From Mesostigma viride (lineage: Eukaryota; Streptophyta; Mesostigmatophyceae; Mesostigmatales; Mesostigmataceae): a stretch of 64,000 nucleotides of DNA. Below, piece after piece: positions 1 to 8,729 of this stretch. The position numbers were made by a program, and so were the translations under genes. Where the stretch lies: positions 520,721 to 584,720 of the forward strand of contig RPFO01000041.1 in assembly GCA_009746045.1 (NCBI GenBank), read 5' to 3'. Below the pieces are notes generated by a model. It did not search any database, was not told where the DNA came from, and saw only the letters and a list, made by a program, of their open reading frames with translations. Position 1 is the stretch's first letter. Every line of letters starts with the position of its first letter.

Positions 1-213
1 CCACGGGCTGCCCGTAGATGGCATAGCCACTGCCATGCTCATACTCCCCCCCGGCCTTGTTATCCTTCCACTTGCCCCCCTGGGCCTCAGTTTTTTTCTT
101 CTTGCGCATCCTGCGCCAGTTTGGGTCCCTCTTCTTGGCCTGCTGGCGTGCCCTCTCCAGCTTGAGGGAGGCCAGCTGCTCCTCCACAGCCGGTGTGACC
201 GTGATTCCCAACC
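1..213 (-). CDS. Unrecognised exon fragment, Lys/Arg-rich (partial)
   Basis: The minus strand is open from about 213 to the window edge. It encodes about 70 residues with a basic, helical middle (RARQQAKKRDPNWRRMRKKKK is the richest stretch, here cited to show charge) and a Gly/Tyr-rich end (GSGYAIYGQPV). Composition and the absence of stops look like a real exon. It stops where homology to the 18.6-20.3 kb repeat begins, so it may be an exon of the gene carried by the repeated element at 214-1902, with a splice acceptor near 213-225. I do not recognise the family. The plus-strand open frames here look like shadows. It could equally be an unrelated host exon that the repeat landed next to. 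Confidence 0.3.
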
Positions 214-1902
214 ACATACTACCATCCTCTGCACATATGGTACCTCCTATGTTCAAGGTTTGACGACGTTCTGACAAGAACTGCCCAAGTTACAACCATT
301 CCAAGACGGCCACCCATGTAGACACTACGAGGAAATTATAGTAACCATTCAGCCACACTAGCACCTCCTTCTTCATCAAAGACATCTGCAAACTGACCAA
401 AGCACACATGATTAACTCTTGCACGCTGACGGCAACGCATGCTCAACGTGGGGGGTCATTGTGACAAGAACTACTCAAGTTGATGGGTTTCCTATATGAC
501 CACCTGACAAGGCGCTAAGGACCACTCAGTAAGTTAGTAACCCCACAGTGCCACTTCATATGCCATCCTGAGTATGTTTACAAAGTACAAAGGGGTGGCC
601 ACGCACCTCATATGTGTTCATCATCCCTCCAGCATGGCCAGCCTTGTAAATATGTTCATAGCCTTGACGATGGTAGCCCTAACATGCCTAAGCAGCATTT
701 CCTATGTTTCTCCCAGGTTAGAGTGTAAGGTTGATGCCAACCAAGCTAATCAGCTCAACAACACCTCCTAAACTGTCCTCCCCGGCATGGATGACAAACT
801 GGGACTATGGAGGGCAAGGAACCAAGTAGGAACATGGTATATATAGCTTGCATGCAGTCATGCATGTCAACCATGGTTGGCTCAGCACATTGTAGTCTTG
901 TCACATCATCATAACAAAGGAAAGCTCAAACAACCATTGGTGCCAGCTATCTACATGCAGTCACACAAATGCAATATCTCCAACATCATCATCACTATAA
1001 CACTTCCATCCCTGCACGATAAAATGCAAAGAAACCATTGGCGGTCCTTCAGCGCATGAGCGCTGTGATGCCGCTGCGGCCTGCGAAGAGAGGGTGCGTC
1101 ACTCTCAAACAACAAGAAGCGTCCATACGCACAACATCCTTGCCAGAACACGTTTTATGAAATGCCTTATACCTTTCCGAAGAGCTATAGGCTGCGACTG
1201 AAGCGGCCCTGATCACGACATCAACGAAAACAATCTAAAGCTGCCAGGTATTCGGCAACACAACGGCAAGCGACGGCAAGCTAGCTGGCGGAAACTGCCC
1301 AAAAAGAACGCAAAAAAAATCGAACGATGAGCTCATAGAAGAAGGCACTGATAGCATATAACATTCGCGACAAATCTGTAACTCGCCCTCGTAAATCCCT
1401 CGCCCAGGCGCGCAATAACAGCCGTTATTCCATGGACAGGTCAGACACGCACTGCGCAGGTCTGAACAATTACTTACCGATAATGGCCGAAAATATGGCA
1501 AAAAGCACCAGCTCGGTTTAGAATTCGATGCAACCGATATTAACGCCTGCTTCACGGTCAGAACAACCCCCAAAACCGCGATTTGACAGCCGCTATCATG
1601 AATTCTATTTCATTCCGCGCGACCGAAAAATTCAGATTACCCCCCATGCCGATGGCATAAAAAAACAACAGCGATATTGTAAACCAGCTGATTTCCGCCA
1701 CAAACTAACATCATAAACTCATCGTCTTTTAGATTCGAGTAAAATTTTTGCATTTCGCCTGCCCTAGTGTGGTAGTTTCGCCTGAACGCAGTCGCCATGG
1801 CCACTTCCGCAAGGGGTGCGCGCACCGTGCACGTGAAATTTATGACCTTCGGTACCGGCGCGAATTTTTTGGCGCCAAAAAATTCGGAAGGGACGGGTCC
1901 CC
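214..1902 (-). mobile_element. TTAA-flanked dispersed element, copy 1 (family A)
   Basis: This stretch is about 90% similar by eye to 18605-20337, in the same orientation. The shared end reads CCCC followed by TTAA (1903-1906), and all three copies in the window (ends 1902, 17713, 20337) are followed by TTAA, suggesting a fixed TTAA target as in the piggyBac superfamily. Just inside the end is a perfect 26-bp palindrome (1861-1886, centre GGCGCC) and then a GGTGCGCGCACC palindrome near 1816. Read on the minus strand, a conserved ATG in GTGGCCATGGCGAC context (about 1798) opens a short frame beginning MATAFRRNYH that is conserved in copy 2. The other terminus was not located, so autonomy and superfamily stay open. 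It interrupts the gag gene whose next piece is 1907-1962. Confidence 0.55.
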
Positions 1903-1906
1903 TTAA

Positions 1907-1962
1907 CCTCAGCGAGGAGGTCAGGATGGATGGCCTCCAGAAACCGAATCTTGTACTCGGTC
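1907..1962 (-). pseudogene. Gag fragment between two insertions
   Basis: On the minus strand these 56 bp read TEYKIRFLEAIHPDLLAEV. That is plausible as the continuation of the gag-like frame ending at 8118 (…TTCITPELAN) on the other side of Copia-1. The next codons run into the TTAA of the family A element, so gag is cut here a third time. The join across Copia-1 is off by one base, and no target duplication flanks Copia-1, so continuity is inferred from the look of the sequence rather than from a perfect empty site. Confidence 0.4.
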
Positions 1963-2307
1963 AGTTAACGCCCGACCGGCTCAGCTATGGCGGTCGGTCA
2001 CGTTGAGCTTGGGATAAGGTGAACACAGAGAACTGCTGTCGGAGCTGGCCCACCACTGGTTTATGTCTTAGCCAGCAAACCCTATCCGGTTAGCCGTAAC
2101 CGTGGGACAATCTAGCCGTCCGTACTGACCCGGATAAGGCCCCGGACTGGGGCCTAGGTGGCGCCGGCCCTAGGCGCCGCCCTTAGACCGGTCGCCCGCA
2201 TCGGACCGCCGGATTATAGCCGGCGGCTGAGCGGACGCTAGCGGAAGGCGTGCGGACGGACATGGGGAACTCAGAGCCAGATCCTAGGGCTCTAGAGTTA
2301 CTCAACT
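1963..2307 (-). repeat. Copia-1 3' LTR
   Basis: 345 bp, nearly identical to 7773-8117 (differences seen at about 1969, 2037 and 2112). It starts AGTTAACG and ends CTCAACT on the plus strand. It lies downstream of the minus-strand pol frame, so it is the 3' LTR. Confidence 0.92.
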
Positions 2308-2684
2308 CCGACATACTCTTTTGTTCTTTGATTAATTATCAAAATAATTACATCAAATGCAGACCATACAAAACCCTCTAAGGTAGGGAACTCAAGGGGG
2401 CCTCAAGGCCGTCAAAATCACCACGGTATCGACCCGCGCCCTTGTGATCACACATGAATAGTGATGTAATAAGTAGCGAGAAAAAAACAACTATGCCACC
2501 AGACAAAAGGTGACCCATTTATTAGGACCAGTGACCCGCCGACGGGCCCAAGGCACCGTCCAACGTGGCTAGGGTATGGTCAGGACAAGCAAAAAAACTA
2601 CCACCATGATATTCGTGAATGCTAGCAACACAGGGTGAGTTATGGCTGTATTCATAAAGCGCCCGAGCCGTAACCCTGTGTGGC

Positions 2685-5003
2685 TCACGGGTGTTGCATC
2701 GTCATGCGCTTGCGCAACACTGCGTACTGCGGGGCAGCCTCCCGCGCCTCCTTGGTGAGTGCATCCGCGGGATTGAGTTCATCCGCGATGTGCTGGAGAC
2801 GCGTGACGCAGGAGGCCGCCTCAGCGAGTACGAGGTAATCAACGTCCTGTGACCGCGCATAGGGATTGTCAAGGAAGGCCAAACAACTTTGTGAGTCAGT
2901 GTGCACCGTGCTAGTCCAGTGAAGAGTGAACCCACACGAGCCAAATACCCAACCCAGCAAGTACCGCAGCCACATGCCATGTGAGATAGCTGAAACAATG
3001 CCCCGGCATTCAGCCGTGTTGGGGCTAGTGGCAATGCGGCTGTGCAAGCGCGAGTACCAATCTAACAACATGCCAGGCTGTCCCTCATTGCTAATAAAGA
3101 ACAGTGCCCCCATGCGGGCCCGCACTTGGCTGACTGTGCGCGTCTCTAGATTAGCATCCGTCACTATCTCGAGGTGCACCGGCTGTGAGCAATCGAGCCC
3201 ACGAAGCACAATGCCGGGCGTCATGGCCAGCTGCCGCCGAACATGAATGGACCCTAGTCCTTCCAGCACATCATCGGGCAGGCGAGCGAGCACCGCCAAA
3301 TCAGGTGCCACCGTGTCCGCCAACCACCCGAGCTTGCCCTTAACCGAGGGCCCATGGGTTGCCAACAGCGGGGACGGGAGGTCGGCCAGCAGGTCAACCA
3401 CATAGTTGCGGCTATCCTGCATGTGCATGACCCATTCGCCAGAACGCGAATCCCGCTGCAACGTAGACTGCACGCCGCAAAACACCACGGGTTTACCCTC
3501 CTCATGATCCACCGCCCTGCCCAGGGGAAACTTAGCCGCCACTGCAGCAAGAAACTGGGTAGCAAAGGTGCGAGGTGCCACCAGCTTGAAGTCATCGCCA
3601 TGCCACACGAAGAGGGCTGGCTCGCCAGGGACGCCGGTGGGGACCACAAAGAAGTTAGGATCCGCGCGATGGTACGTGGCCCCTAAGCTCTGCAAGACCT
3701 CCTCCGCGGAAATGCGGAAGATGATGGGAGAGCTCTGCAGCCCCTCCACCCCTGTCAACAGCTCGATATACTCGCTGCCAATGGTGCCATCCTGCCAGAC
3801 CACCGGGACCTTCACCACGTAGCGGGTGCCTTGCCATGTTTGCTGCGCGACCCCAGCGTCGCTGTGGAGGAATGCCCGCTGAAAGTCACCGCACCACATC
3901 CCGTAGTCCTTGCCCGCGTTCCGCTTGCCCAAGTAGATGACCGTCAGTAGCCGATGCGAAACATGGTTGAGCCCAGGGGTATAAAGATCCTTGGCATCCA
4001 GCGGGGAGGACCCCTTCGTCTCCGTGACCACGGGCCTTACCCGGAACACCACCGAAGAGTTGGTCTCGTCCGGCTTGTAGGTGAGCACGAACTTCAACCG
4101 CAACCGCGTGGCCCCGGCTGGCACACTCTCCAATCCTCGGTAGACCTCGCGCTCTCGCCACTGCTCCTTGGCTCGAATGAACGCGTCGCGCCACAAAGCA
4201 AACTTGAGAGGATCTTGACAGTCCAGGACAAGTTGCTCCCACGTCACAGGGCTATCCGCCGCCAGTGAGTGTGAGTGGAGGCCGAAGCTGCGCGGGTGCC
4301 AATCCTGAGGCTGAATGATGGACTGGACGAGCGGCGGTGTGGAAAACGCCGCCATCGGTAAGCGCCGCACGACGCCGGGCTGCCCGACCACCACCCCCAA
4401 TGGAGCGTGGTACTCGCGAAGCGGGATGCTGCCCACCCCCGCGACTGACAGCAAGTCAGCGGACACTGAGAACCCCGGGTATGATACGAAAGGTTCGCCC
4501 AGCAAGGCCACATCCTCGTAGCCATCCACGACGTGAAACGGCGTGTCAATGCCCAACACCGGCAGCACCACCATCCCGGTAACTTGATATGCCGAAGTGC
4601 CTGCAAAGTCGGTCACCGATTTGTACGGCGACTCTAGCACTGGATACAGGGTGGCTGCCCGACGAGAGATAATAGACACGGATGCTTGCGTGTCCACAGC
4701 CACCAGCTGCCACGGTCTACACGTAGGAAACAAGGCTGACTTAACCGGCCTGACCCCCTGTGAGAGAGTTTTGACCTGAGCCACCCCTGATGCAGCTTTC
4801 GCTTTAAGCGCCTGAGCACGCCACAAGGCCGTGACCGTTGAAGCCAGGTCCCTAGGTGGGCGAGGCGCATGGGCAGGACCCTGACCCTCCGGCGAGGCCA
4901 CGCTAGGCGGGCCTCCCACATTATCCGTGGCTAGCACAGGAGGTGAGTCACTACGTGCACTAGGTCCCGTCAAACCCACCCCATCCTCATCCCACCCATC
5001 CAC
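2685..5003 (-). CDS. pol: Copia-1 pol: protease-like, reverse transcriptase, RNase H
   Basis: 772 codons. A retropepsin-like region comes first: D104-T-Q-A (DTxA instead of DTGA) and the second signature LLG at 167-169. The reverse transcriptase follows, with its first catalytic Asp in GDFQRAFLHSD (about 373) and the second pair in WHGDDF (470-471), so HGDD where Copia elements usually have YVDD. The C-terminal RNase H has TDANLE, AECRGI, HTDSQS and the Copia signature NPADALTK. The frame opens with GTG, not ATG, and is -1 relative to the gag-integrase frame, overlapping its last 34 bases. The open frame extends further upstream without ATG, so expression by -1 frameshifting is more likely than independent initiation. 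Unlike standard Copia, the protease follows the integrase. Confidence 0.88.
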   Translation of the reverse strand: MDGWDEDGVGLTGPSARSDSPPVLATDNVGGPPSVASPEGQGPAHAPRPPRDLASTVTALWRAQALKAKAASGVAQVKTLSQGVRPVKSALFPTCRPWQLVAVDTQASVSIISRRAATLYPVLESPYKSVTDFAGTSAYQVTGMVVLPVLGIDTPFHVVDGYEDVALLGEPFVSYPGFSVSADLLSVAGVGSIPLREYHAPLGVVVGQPGVVRRLPMAAFSTPPLVQSIIQPQDWHPRSFGLHSHSLAADSPVTWEQLVLDCQDPLKFALWRDAFIRAKEQWREREVYRGLESVPAGATRLRLKFVLTYKPDETNSSVVFRVRPVVTETKGSSPLDAKDLYTPGLNHVSHRLLTVIYLGKRNAGKDYGMWCGDFQRAFLHSDAGVAQQTWQGTRYVVKVPVVWQDGTIGSEYIELLTGVEGLQSSPIIFRISAEEVLQSLGATYHRADPNFFVVPTGVPGEPALFVWHGDDFKLVAPRTFATQFLAAVAAKFPLGRAVDHEEGKPVVFCGVQSTLQRDSRSGEWVMHMQDSRNYVVDLLADLPSPLLATHGPSVKGKLGWLADTVAPDLAVLARLPDDVLEGLGSIHVRRQLAMTPGIVLRGLDCSQPVHLEIVTDANLETRTVSQVRARMGALFFISNEGQPGMLLDWYSRLHSRIATSPNTAECRGIVSAISHGMWLRYLLGWVFGSCGFTLHWTSTVHTDSQSCLAFLDNPYARSQDVDYLVLAEAASCVTRLQHIADELNPADALTKEAREAAPQYAVLRKRMTMQHP

Positions 5004-7753
5004 GGGGTCATATTGGGGCCCAGGGGAGGGGGGGGTGTAGCTGTGTCTGCCCCTGGGAGCGACCCGTGGGGTACCACCTCAGATGCTACGACAGGCGCAT
5101 TATCCTTCACTACCCACCCCAGTGCCCTGTTGGCTGCCAGCTCACTCTCCATGCTATCCCCTTGCTTATAGCCTGCCACCGATGCCCATGGTACCCTATA
5201 CACCCGATCATTCCACTCTATGTCTATGACCCGCAGCGGCCAGTCTAACTTTGTGATGGCCCCAGGCCCCTGCATGGTGCCCCGTTTGCCGCTGGGCGAG
5301 CTCTCCTTGTGGAACATGACCAACTGCCCGACCTCAAAAGCGCTAGACAAATCAGGCAGCGTGGCATCCTTGAGCCGCAGCTTGGCGGCGGTATCCTGTA
5401 GATGCTGTTGGTATGCCTCTACTACCTCGGGTGAGTAGGTGCCCGCTGACAGCCCCCGAGGCGTGACTAGCCCAAAGCCCTTGACATCAAGCACGTGCCT
5501 ATGGTTGCACACATGCATGAGCTCCTTGCACCACGCCGTCTTGACCGCGTAGGATTTGCCATGTGGGTTATCCTGTCGCTTGGCTGCCACAGTCTTGACA
5601 TAGCTTACAGTGCGATCTATCATGCCCATATTGCCGTGATCCTCACGCCCCACGATGACCACGGCCTCCATCCCCGGCAAACCTTGCACACAGCGGAACT
5701 GCTGGTCTAGCATGAGCTCCACTACGGGATGAAAGAAAGCCAGGCTGATCTTGATAGCCCTGTGCAGGTCAGCCTCAAACATGTGAGGCAGCGGCTCAAT
5801 GTAGGTGGCCTTGCTGAACCTATCCTTGACTATGAAATAGGTGTCCCCCCCTTCCATGTGCATGACATCCCCCACAAGGTACCCTCGCTCCAAGGGTGGA
5901 GTCTTGGCATGCCGCCTACGCGACTTCTTCCTGATCTTGATGCAGGCAGGACACTGAGCACGCACATTCTTCAGCTCGTTGTATAAAGGTGCCCCCAACA
6001 TGTGTGCCCCCTCTACCTCGGCTTGGGCCTCATGCCCGTATGCACGGTGCATCTGGTATGCTAACAGTTTCAGGGTGACAGCCTGAGGTGCAGTGGCATT
6101 GTCAGGATTCTCAACAGGTGGGGTGACTACTGGGGTAGTGACATTGGCTAACTGGGCAGCTTCAGAGGCTGCACGAAAGGCCGCCCGTGTGAGCACCTTG
6201 CCAATGTGAAGATCCACACTAGGGTGGTGTGTACCGAGAACATCTGCCCGCCCAGCATTCTCTTGCACTGTCACAACATTCCTCATAGGCCCAACCGCCC
6301 CAGTATCTAGCTGGGGTGCTGCAGTAGTGCTTGGTCGCTCGGCGTTGTACACACCCGACCTAGAAGACACCACATTGCTTAGGTCACGCATTGTAGACCC
6401 GTGCTCAGGAAGCACGTGATCCTGGCGCGACAGAGCCAGAGCAGCATCAACGGATTGCGTGAGCACATCACGGAATGAGACAGAGGATGCAGTCACGTTG
6501 CTTTTAGGAACGACGTCAGGCTCTACGACGGCCCGGTTCAGCGTGACGCATTGAGCAAAAGAAGGGGTATCGAGCGTGCTCTCACCTGACTTTCGTGCTG
6601 CCCGTCGCTCTGCCCACTCCTCGCGTGTGCCGTGGACGACGATGCGCTTGGCCTTGCACGCCTCCACGCTGTGACCACGCAGAACGTCGTGGCACTTGCG
6701 GCAAAGGTTGTCCTCGAGCTCCAGGTCCGGGCGAACTCGGCAGTCATCCCGGACATGGCGACGTCCGAAGCAGCGCTCACAGCGTTGCTTGCGGTCAGTA
6801 GACGCCCCCTGCTGCCGCTTGGCCGGGGGATTATCACCCTGCTTGGCGTCGCCACCATGCCCGCGCTTGCGCCCTCGCTGGCCCCCGTTGTTGCCGTGGC
6901 CGACGACCTTTTTCAGGATGGCCGTAAGCTCCGACCGCGTAATTGGAGCCTCTGCGCCTGAAGAAGAAGACGCGCCGGCATCCACCTTGCGCAGGGATGG
7001 CAGAGCAGCCGAGGCAGCCGGCTTGGACTGCGCACTCTTGAAGCATGAGATCAAATACAGCATGCCCTCGTCGAAACTGACGGCACTCTTCTTTTTGAGT
7101 TCCGTCGCTATGGTCAGATGCACATCCGACGACAGGTCGCATTTCTTGAGAAATCGATTGCACAGGAAAATGGGCTTGAGAGTATCTAGCAGCTTGTGCT
7201 TGTGCACGAAGACCTGGAAATCACGTGCAGCCCCGGGCAAATTTGCCTTATTAACTGCATAGCCCTCGAAGTCGTTGAAGGCTTGCTCGTCGGCCTCTTC
7301 CTTAGACCGCGACAAGTGGGCATCTAGACCGTTGTAAAAAACTTCCCAGGTTTGTTTGTTGTCGTCCGCAATGCGAACTAGATTGGCAATGTTTGGGTGC
7401 TTTGTTGTACTGCAGAATACTGCACGGAACTTGCCAATCAGCTCCGAATCTTTGTCTGCGCGTCCATCGCGCAGACGCTTGAGAGCAGCTAGAAAATCTG
7501 CTGCGTCGTCCGCCGTATAGTCGGCCGGTAGATCAGCGGGCACCTCCGTTTGCTTGAGAGGGCCGCGATTTAGTGCATCGTCAGCAGCAAGCATCAGATG
7601 CTTGAACTGCTTGGCCAGTTCAGGTTGCGCCACGAGGGTTTGCATCAACCTCGTGGCCTCGTCCGCACTAAAGCGTGGCAGGACGGACCCTGCGGCCTCG
7701 CCACTTGGCGTATCTGTGTGTTCGCCCGTGCGGCTCCGTGTACCGGAAGCCAT
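4970..7753 (-). CDS. gag-int: Copia-1 gag-integrase polyprotein
   Basis: 927 codons; the ATG lies 19 bases downstream of the 5' LTR. Residues 1-320 are gag-like. Two zinc knuckles follow: CX2CX4HX4C at 325-338 and a variant CX2CX6HX4C at 351-366. A linker to 560 contains an isolated LDTGAVG (482-488) that lacks the surroundings of a protease. The GAG-pre-integrase HHCC site is at H569, H574, C601 and C604. The integrase core starts near 625. Aligned by eye to Copia-2, its catalytic triad is not D-D-E: the first position is M or E (HMEGG, E634), the second is D683 (LMLDQQF) and the third is D713 (GMIDRTV) instead of E. A C-terminal integrase region rich in aromatic residues (WPLRVIDIEW) follows. 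The frame is otherwise intact. Confidence 0.88.
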   Translation of the reverse strand: MASGTRSRTGEHTDTPSGEAAGSVLPRFSADEATRLMQTLVAQPELAKQFKHLMLAADDALNRGPLKQTEVPADLPADYTADDAADFLAALKRLRDGRADKDSELIGKFRAVFCSTTKHPNIANLVRIADDNKQTWEVFYNGLDAHLSRSKEEADEQAFNDFEGYAVNKANLPGAARDFQVFVHKHKLLDTLKPIFLCNRFLKKCDLSSDVHLTIATELKKKSAVSFDEGMLYLISCFKSAQSKPAASAALPSLRKVDAGASSSSGAEAPITRSELTAILKKVVGHGNNGGQRGRKRGHGGDAKQGDNPPAKRQQGASTDRKQRCERCFGRRHVRDDCRVRPDLELEDNLCRKCHDVLRGHSVEACKAKRIVVHGTREEWAERRAARKSGESTLDTPSFAQCVTLNRAVVEPDVVPKSNVTASSVSFRDVLTQSVDAALALSRQDHVLPEHGSTMRDLSNVVSSRSGVYNAERPSTTAAPQLDTGAVGPMRNVVTVQENAGRADVLGTHHPSVDLHIGKVLTRAAFRAASEAAQLANVTTPVVTPPVENPDNATAPQAVTLKLLAYQMHRAYGHEAQAEVEGAHMLGAPLYNELKNVRAQCPACIKIRKKSRRRHAKTPPLERGYLVGDVMHMEGGDTYFIVKDRFSKATYIEPLPHMFEADLHRAIKISLAFFHPVVELMLDQQFRCVQGLPGMEAVVIVGREDHGNMGMIDRTVSYVKTVAAKRQDNPHGKSYAVKTAWCKELMHVCNHRHVLDVKGFGLVTPRGLSAGTYSPEVVEAYQQHLQDTAAKLRLKDATLPDLSSAFEVGQLVMFHKESSPSGKRGTMQGPGAITKLDWPLRVIDIEWNDRVYRVPWASVAGYKQGDSMESELAANRALGWVVKDNAPVVASEVVPHGSLPGADTATPPPPLGPNMTPWMGGMRMGWV
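5028..5035 (-). promoter_or_regulatory. Candidate -1 frameshift site (C8 run), Copia-1
   Basis: Eight C in the coding strand sit about 55 bases before the gag-integrase stop, within the region where both frames are open. In the gag frame the run reads CCC CCC CCT, which allows tandem -1 slippage. No downstream pseudoknot was identified by eye. Confidence 0.35.
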
Positions 7754-7772
7754 CGGGATTTTTATGAATACA

Positions 7773-8117
7773 AGTTAAAGCCCGACCGGCTCAGCTATGG
7801 CGGTCGGTCACGTTGAGCTTGGGATAAGGTGAACACAGAGAACTGCCGTCGGAGCTGGCCCACCACTGGTTTATGTCTTAGCCAGCAAACCCTATCCGGT
7901 TAGCCGTAACCGTGGGACAAGCTAGCCGTCCGTACTGACCCGGATAAGGCCCCGGACTGGGGCCTAGGTGGCGCCGGCCCTAGGCGCCGCCCTTAGACCG
8001 GTCGCCCGCATCGGACCGCCGGATTATAGCCGGCGGCTGAGCGGACGCTAGCGGAAGGCGTGCGGACGGACATGGGGAACTCAGAGCCAGATCCTAGGGC
8101 TCTAGAGTTACTCAACT
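7773..8117 (-). repeat. Copia-1 5' LTR
   Basis: 345-bp partner of 1963-2307. It precedes the gag start on the minus strand. The sequence between LTR and ATG (7754-7772) shows no obvious match to a tRNA 3' end starting TGG, so the primer is unknown. Confidence 0.92.
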
Positions 8118-8729
8118 GTTAGCAAGCTCAGGAGTAATACAGGTAGTAAGATAGTGAGGGACTAGTACAGCATCAGAGAGACGCCATCTATTATGATTTT
8201 GCCACGACTCTGTATTCTGGGTAAGCAACATAATAAAAGTGAAAAACTGTTGAGGGGTAGACTTAACATCCAACTTGGGTAGGTTAGCAAAGAGGGGAAG
8301 AGCAGGGGGCTTAGGGGGATTGGAAGGGTCAGATTTACCCATAGGACCACTGTCTTCAACTGCTACATACGAAGGATAGATAGAAGGAAGAGGAAAGGTT
8401 TTGGATAGGGGTCTAGAAGGGGCCACCGTTTCAGGATGGTGCCCATAGGAGAAGGGAACAGTATATTGCTCACGAAGGGAGGAGTAGGCAAAATGATCAT
8501 AGTTTCTGTCATCTAGAGGCATGGTGCTGAAATCACTATTAATCACTATTAACTTCTAAATCAGCCACACGGGTAGGGACCTGGGCAGCCTCATAGGCCG
8601 TATCGGGGTAGGACCAAGAAGCAGGGGGATAAAATGGGACTGCACTAGGGCGACCAGAAGGGCCAACAGGGGCAGAGGTAGGACCCGTGTTATAAGCAGG
8701 GATGGAAGGCACAGGGTGGGGAGGCCAGT
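8118..8729 (-). pseudogene. Gag-like gene, middle part, broken by a 10-bp duplication
   Basis: Two minus-strand frames (entering at 8729 and starting at 8546) encode one Pro/Ser-rich protein that continues from the ORF at 10474-10814. They are thrown out of frame by a 10-bp tandem duplication, 8531-8540/8541-8550. Removing one unit would restore a continuous frame. The downstream half (LPKLDVKSTPQQFFTF and WQNHNRWRLSDAVL) resembles retrotransposon capsid-like proteins in its pattern of W and aromatic residues, but no zinc knuckle is present. Copia-1 truncates it at 8117. Confidence 0.5.

Larger units (their letters stand above)
1963..8117 (-). mobile_element. Copia-type LTR retrotransposon, Copia-1
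   Basis: A 6.15-kb element with two 345-bp LTRs (1963-2307 and 7773-8117) that differ at about three positions, so it is a young insertion. Both LTRs begin AGTTAA and end AACT on the plus strand rather than TG...CA. Two long minus-strand frames encode gag plus integrase (4970-7753) and protease plus RT plus RNase H (2685-5003). No matching 5-bp duplication is seen: CGGTC (1958-1962) against GTTAG (8118-8122). That suggests loss at one flank or recombination between copies. The region 2308-2684 between the pol stop and the 3' LTR is non-coding and purine-rich (minus strand) next to the LTR, as expected for a polypurine tract. Confidence 0.93.

Noticed and set aside
1-274. Plus-strand Leu/Pro-rich frames at the window start
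   Set aside because: They shadow the better minus-strand exon-like frame.
6250-6320. LDTGAVG in Copia-1 gag-integrase as the protease active site
   Set aside because: It sits in low-complexity linker, the following VLG is only about 24 residues away, and the counterpart in Copia-2 has no such motif; the DTxA…LLG/ILG after the integrase is conserved in both.
1963-8122. A 5-bp target duplication for Copia-1
   Set aside because: Flanks CGGTC and GTTAG do not match under any boundary consistent with the paired LTRs.
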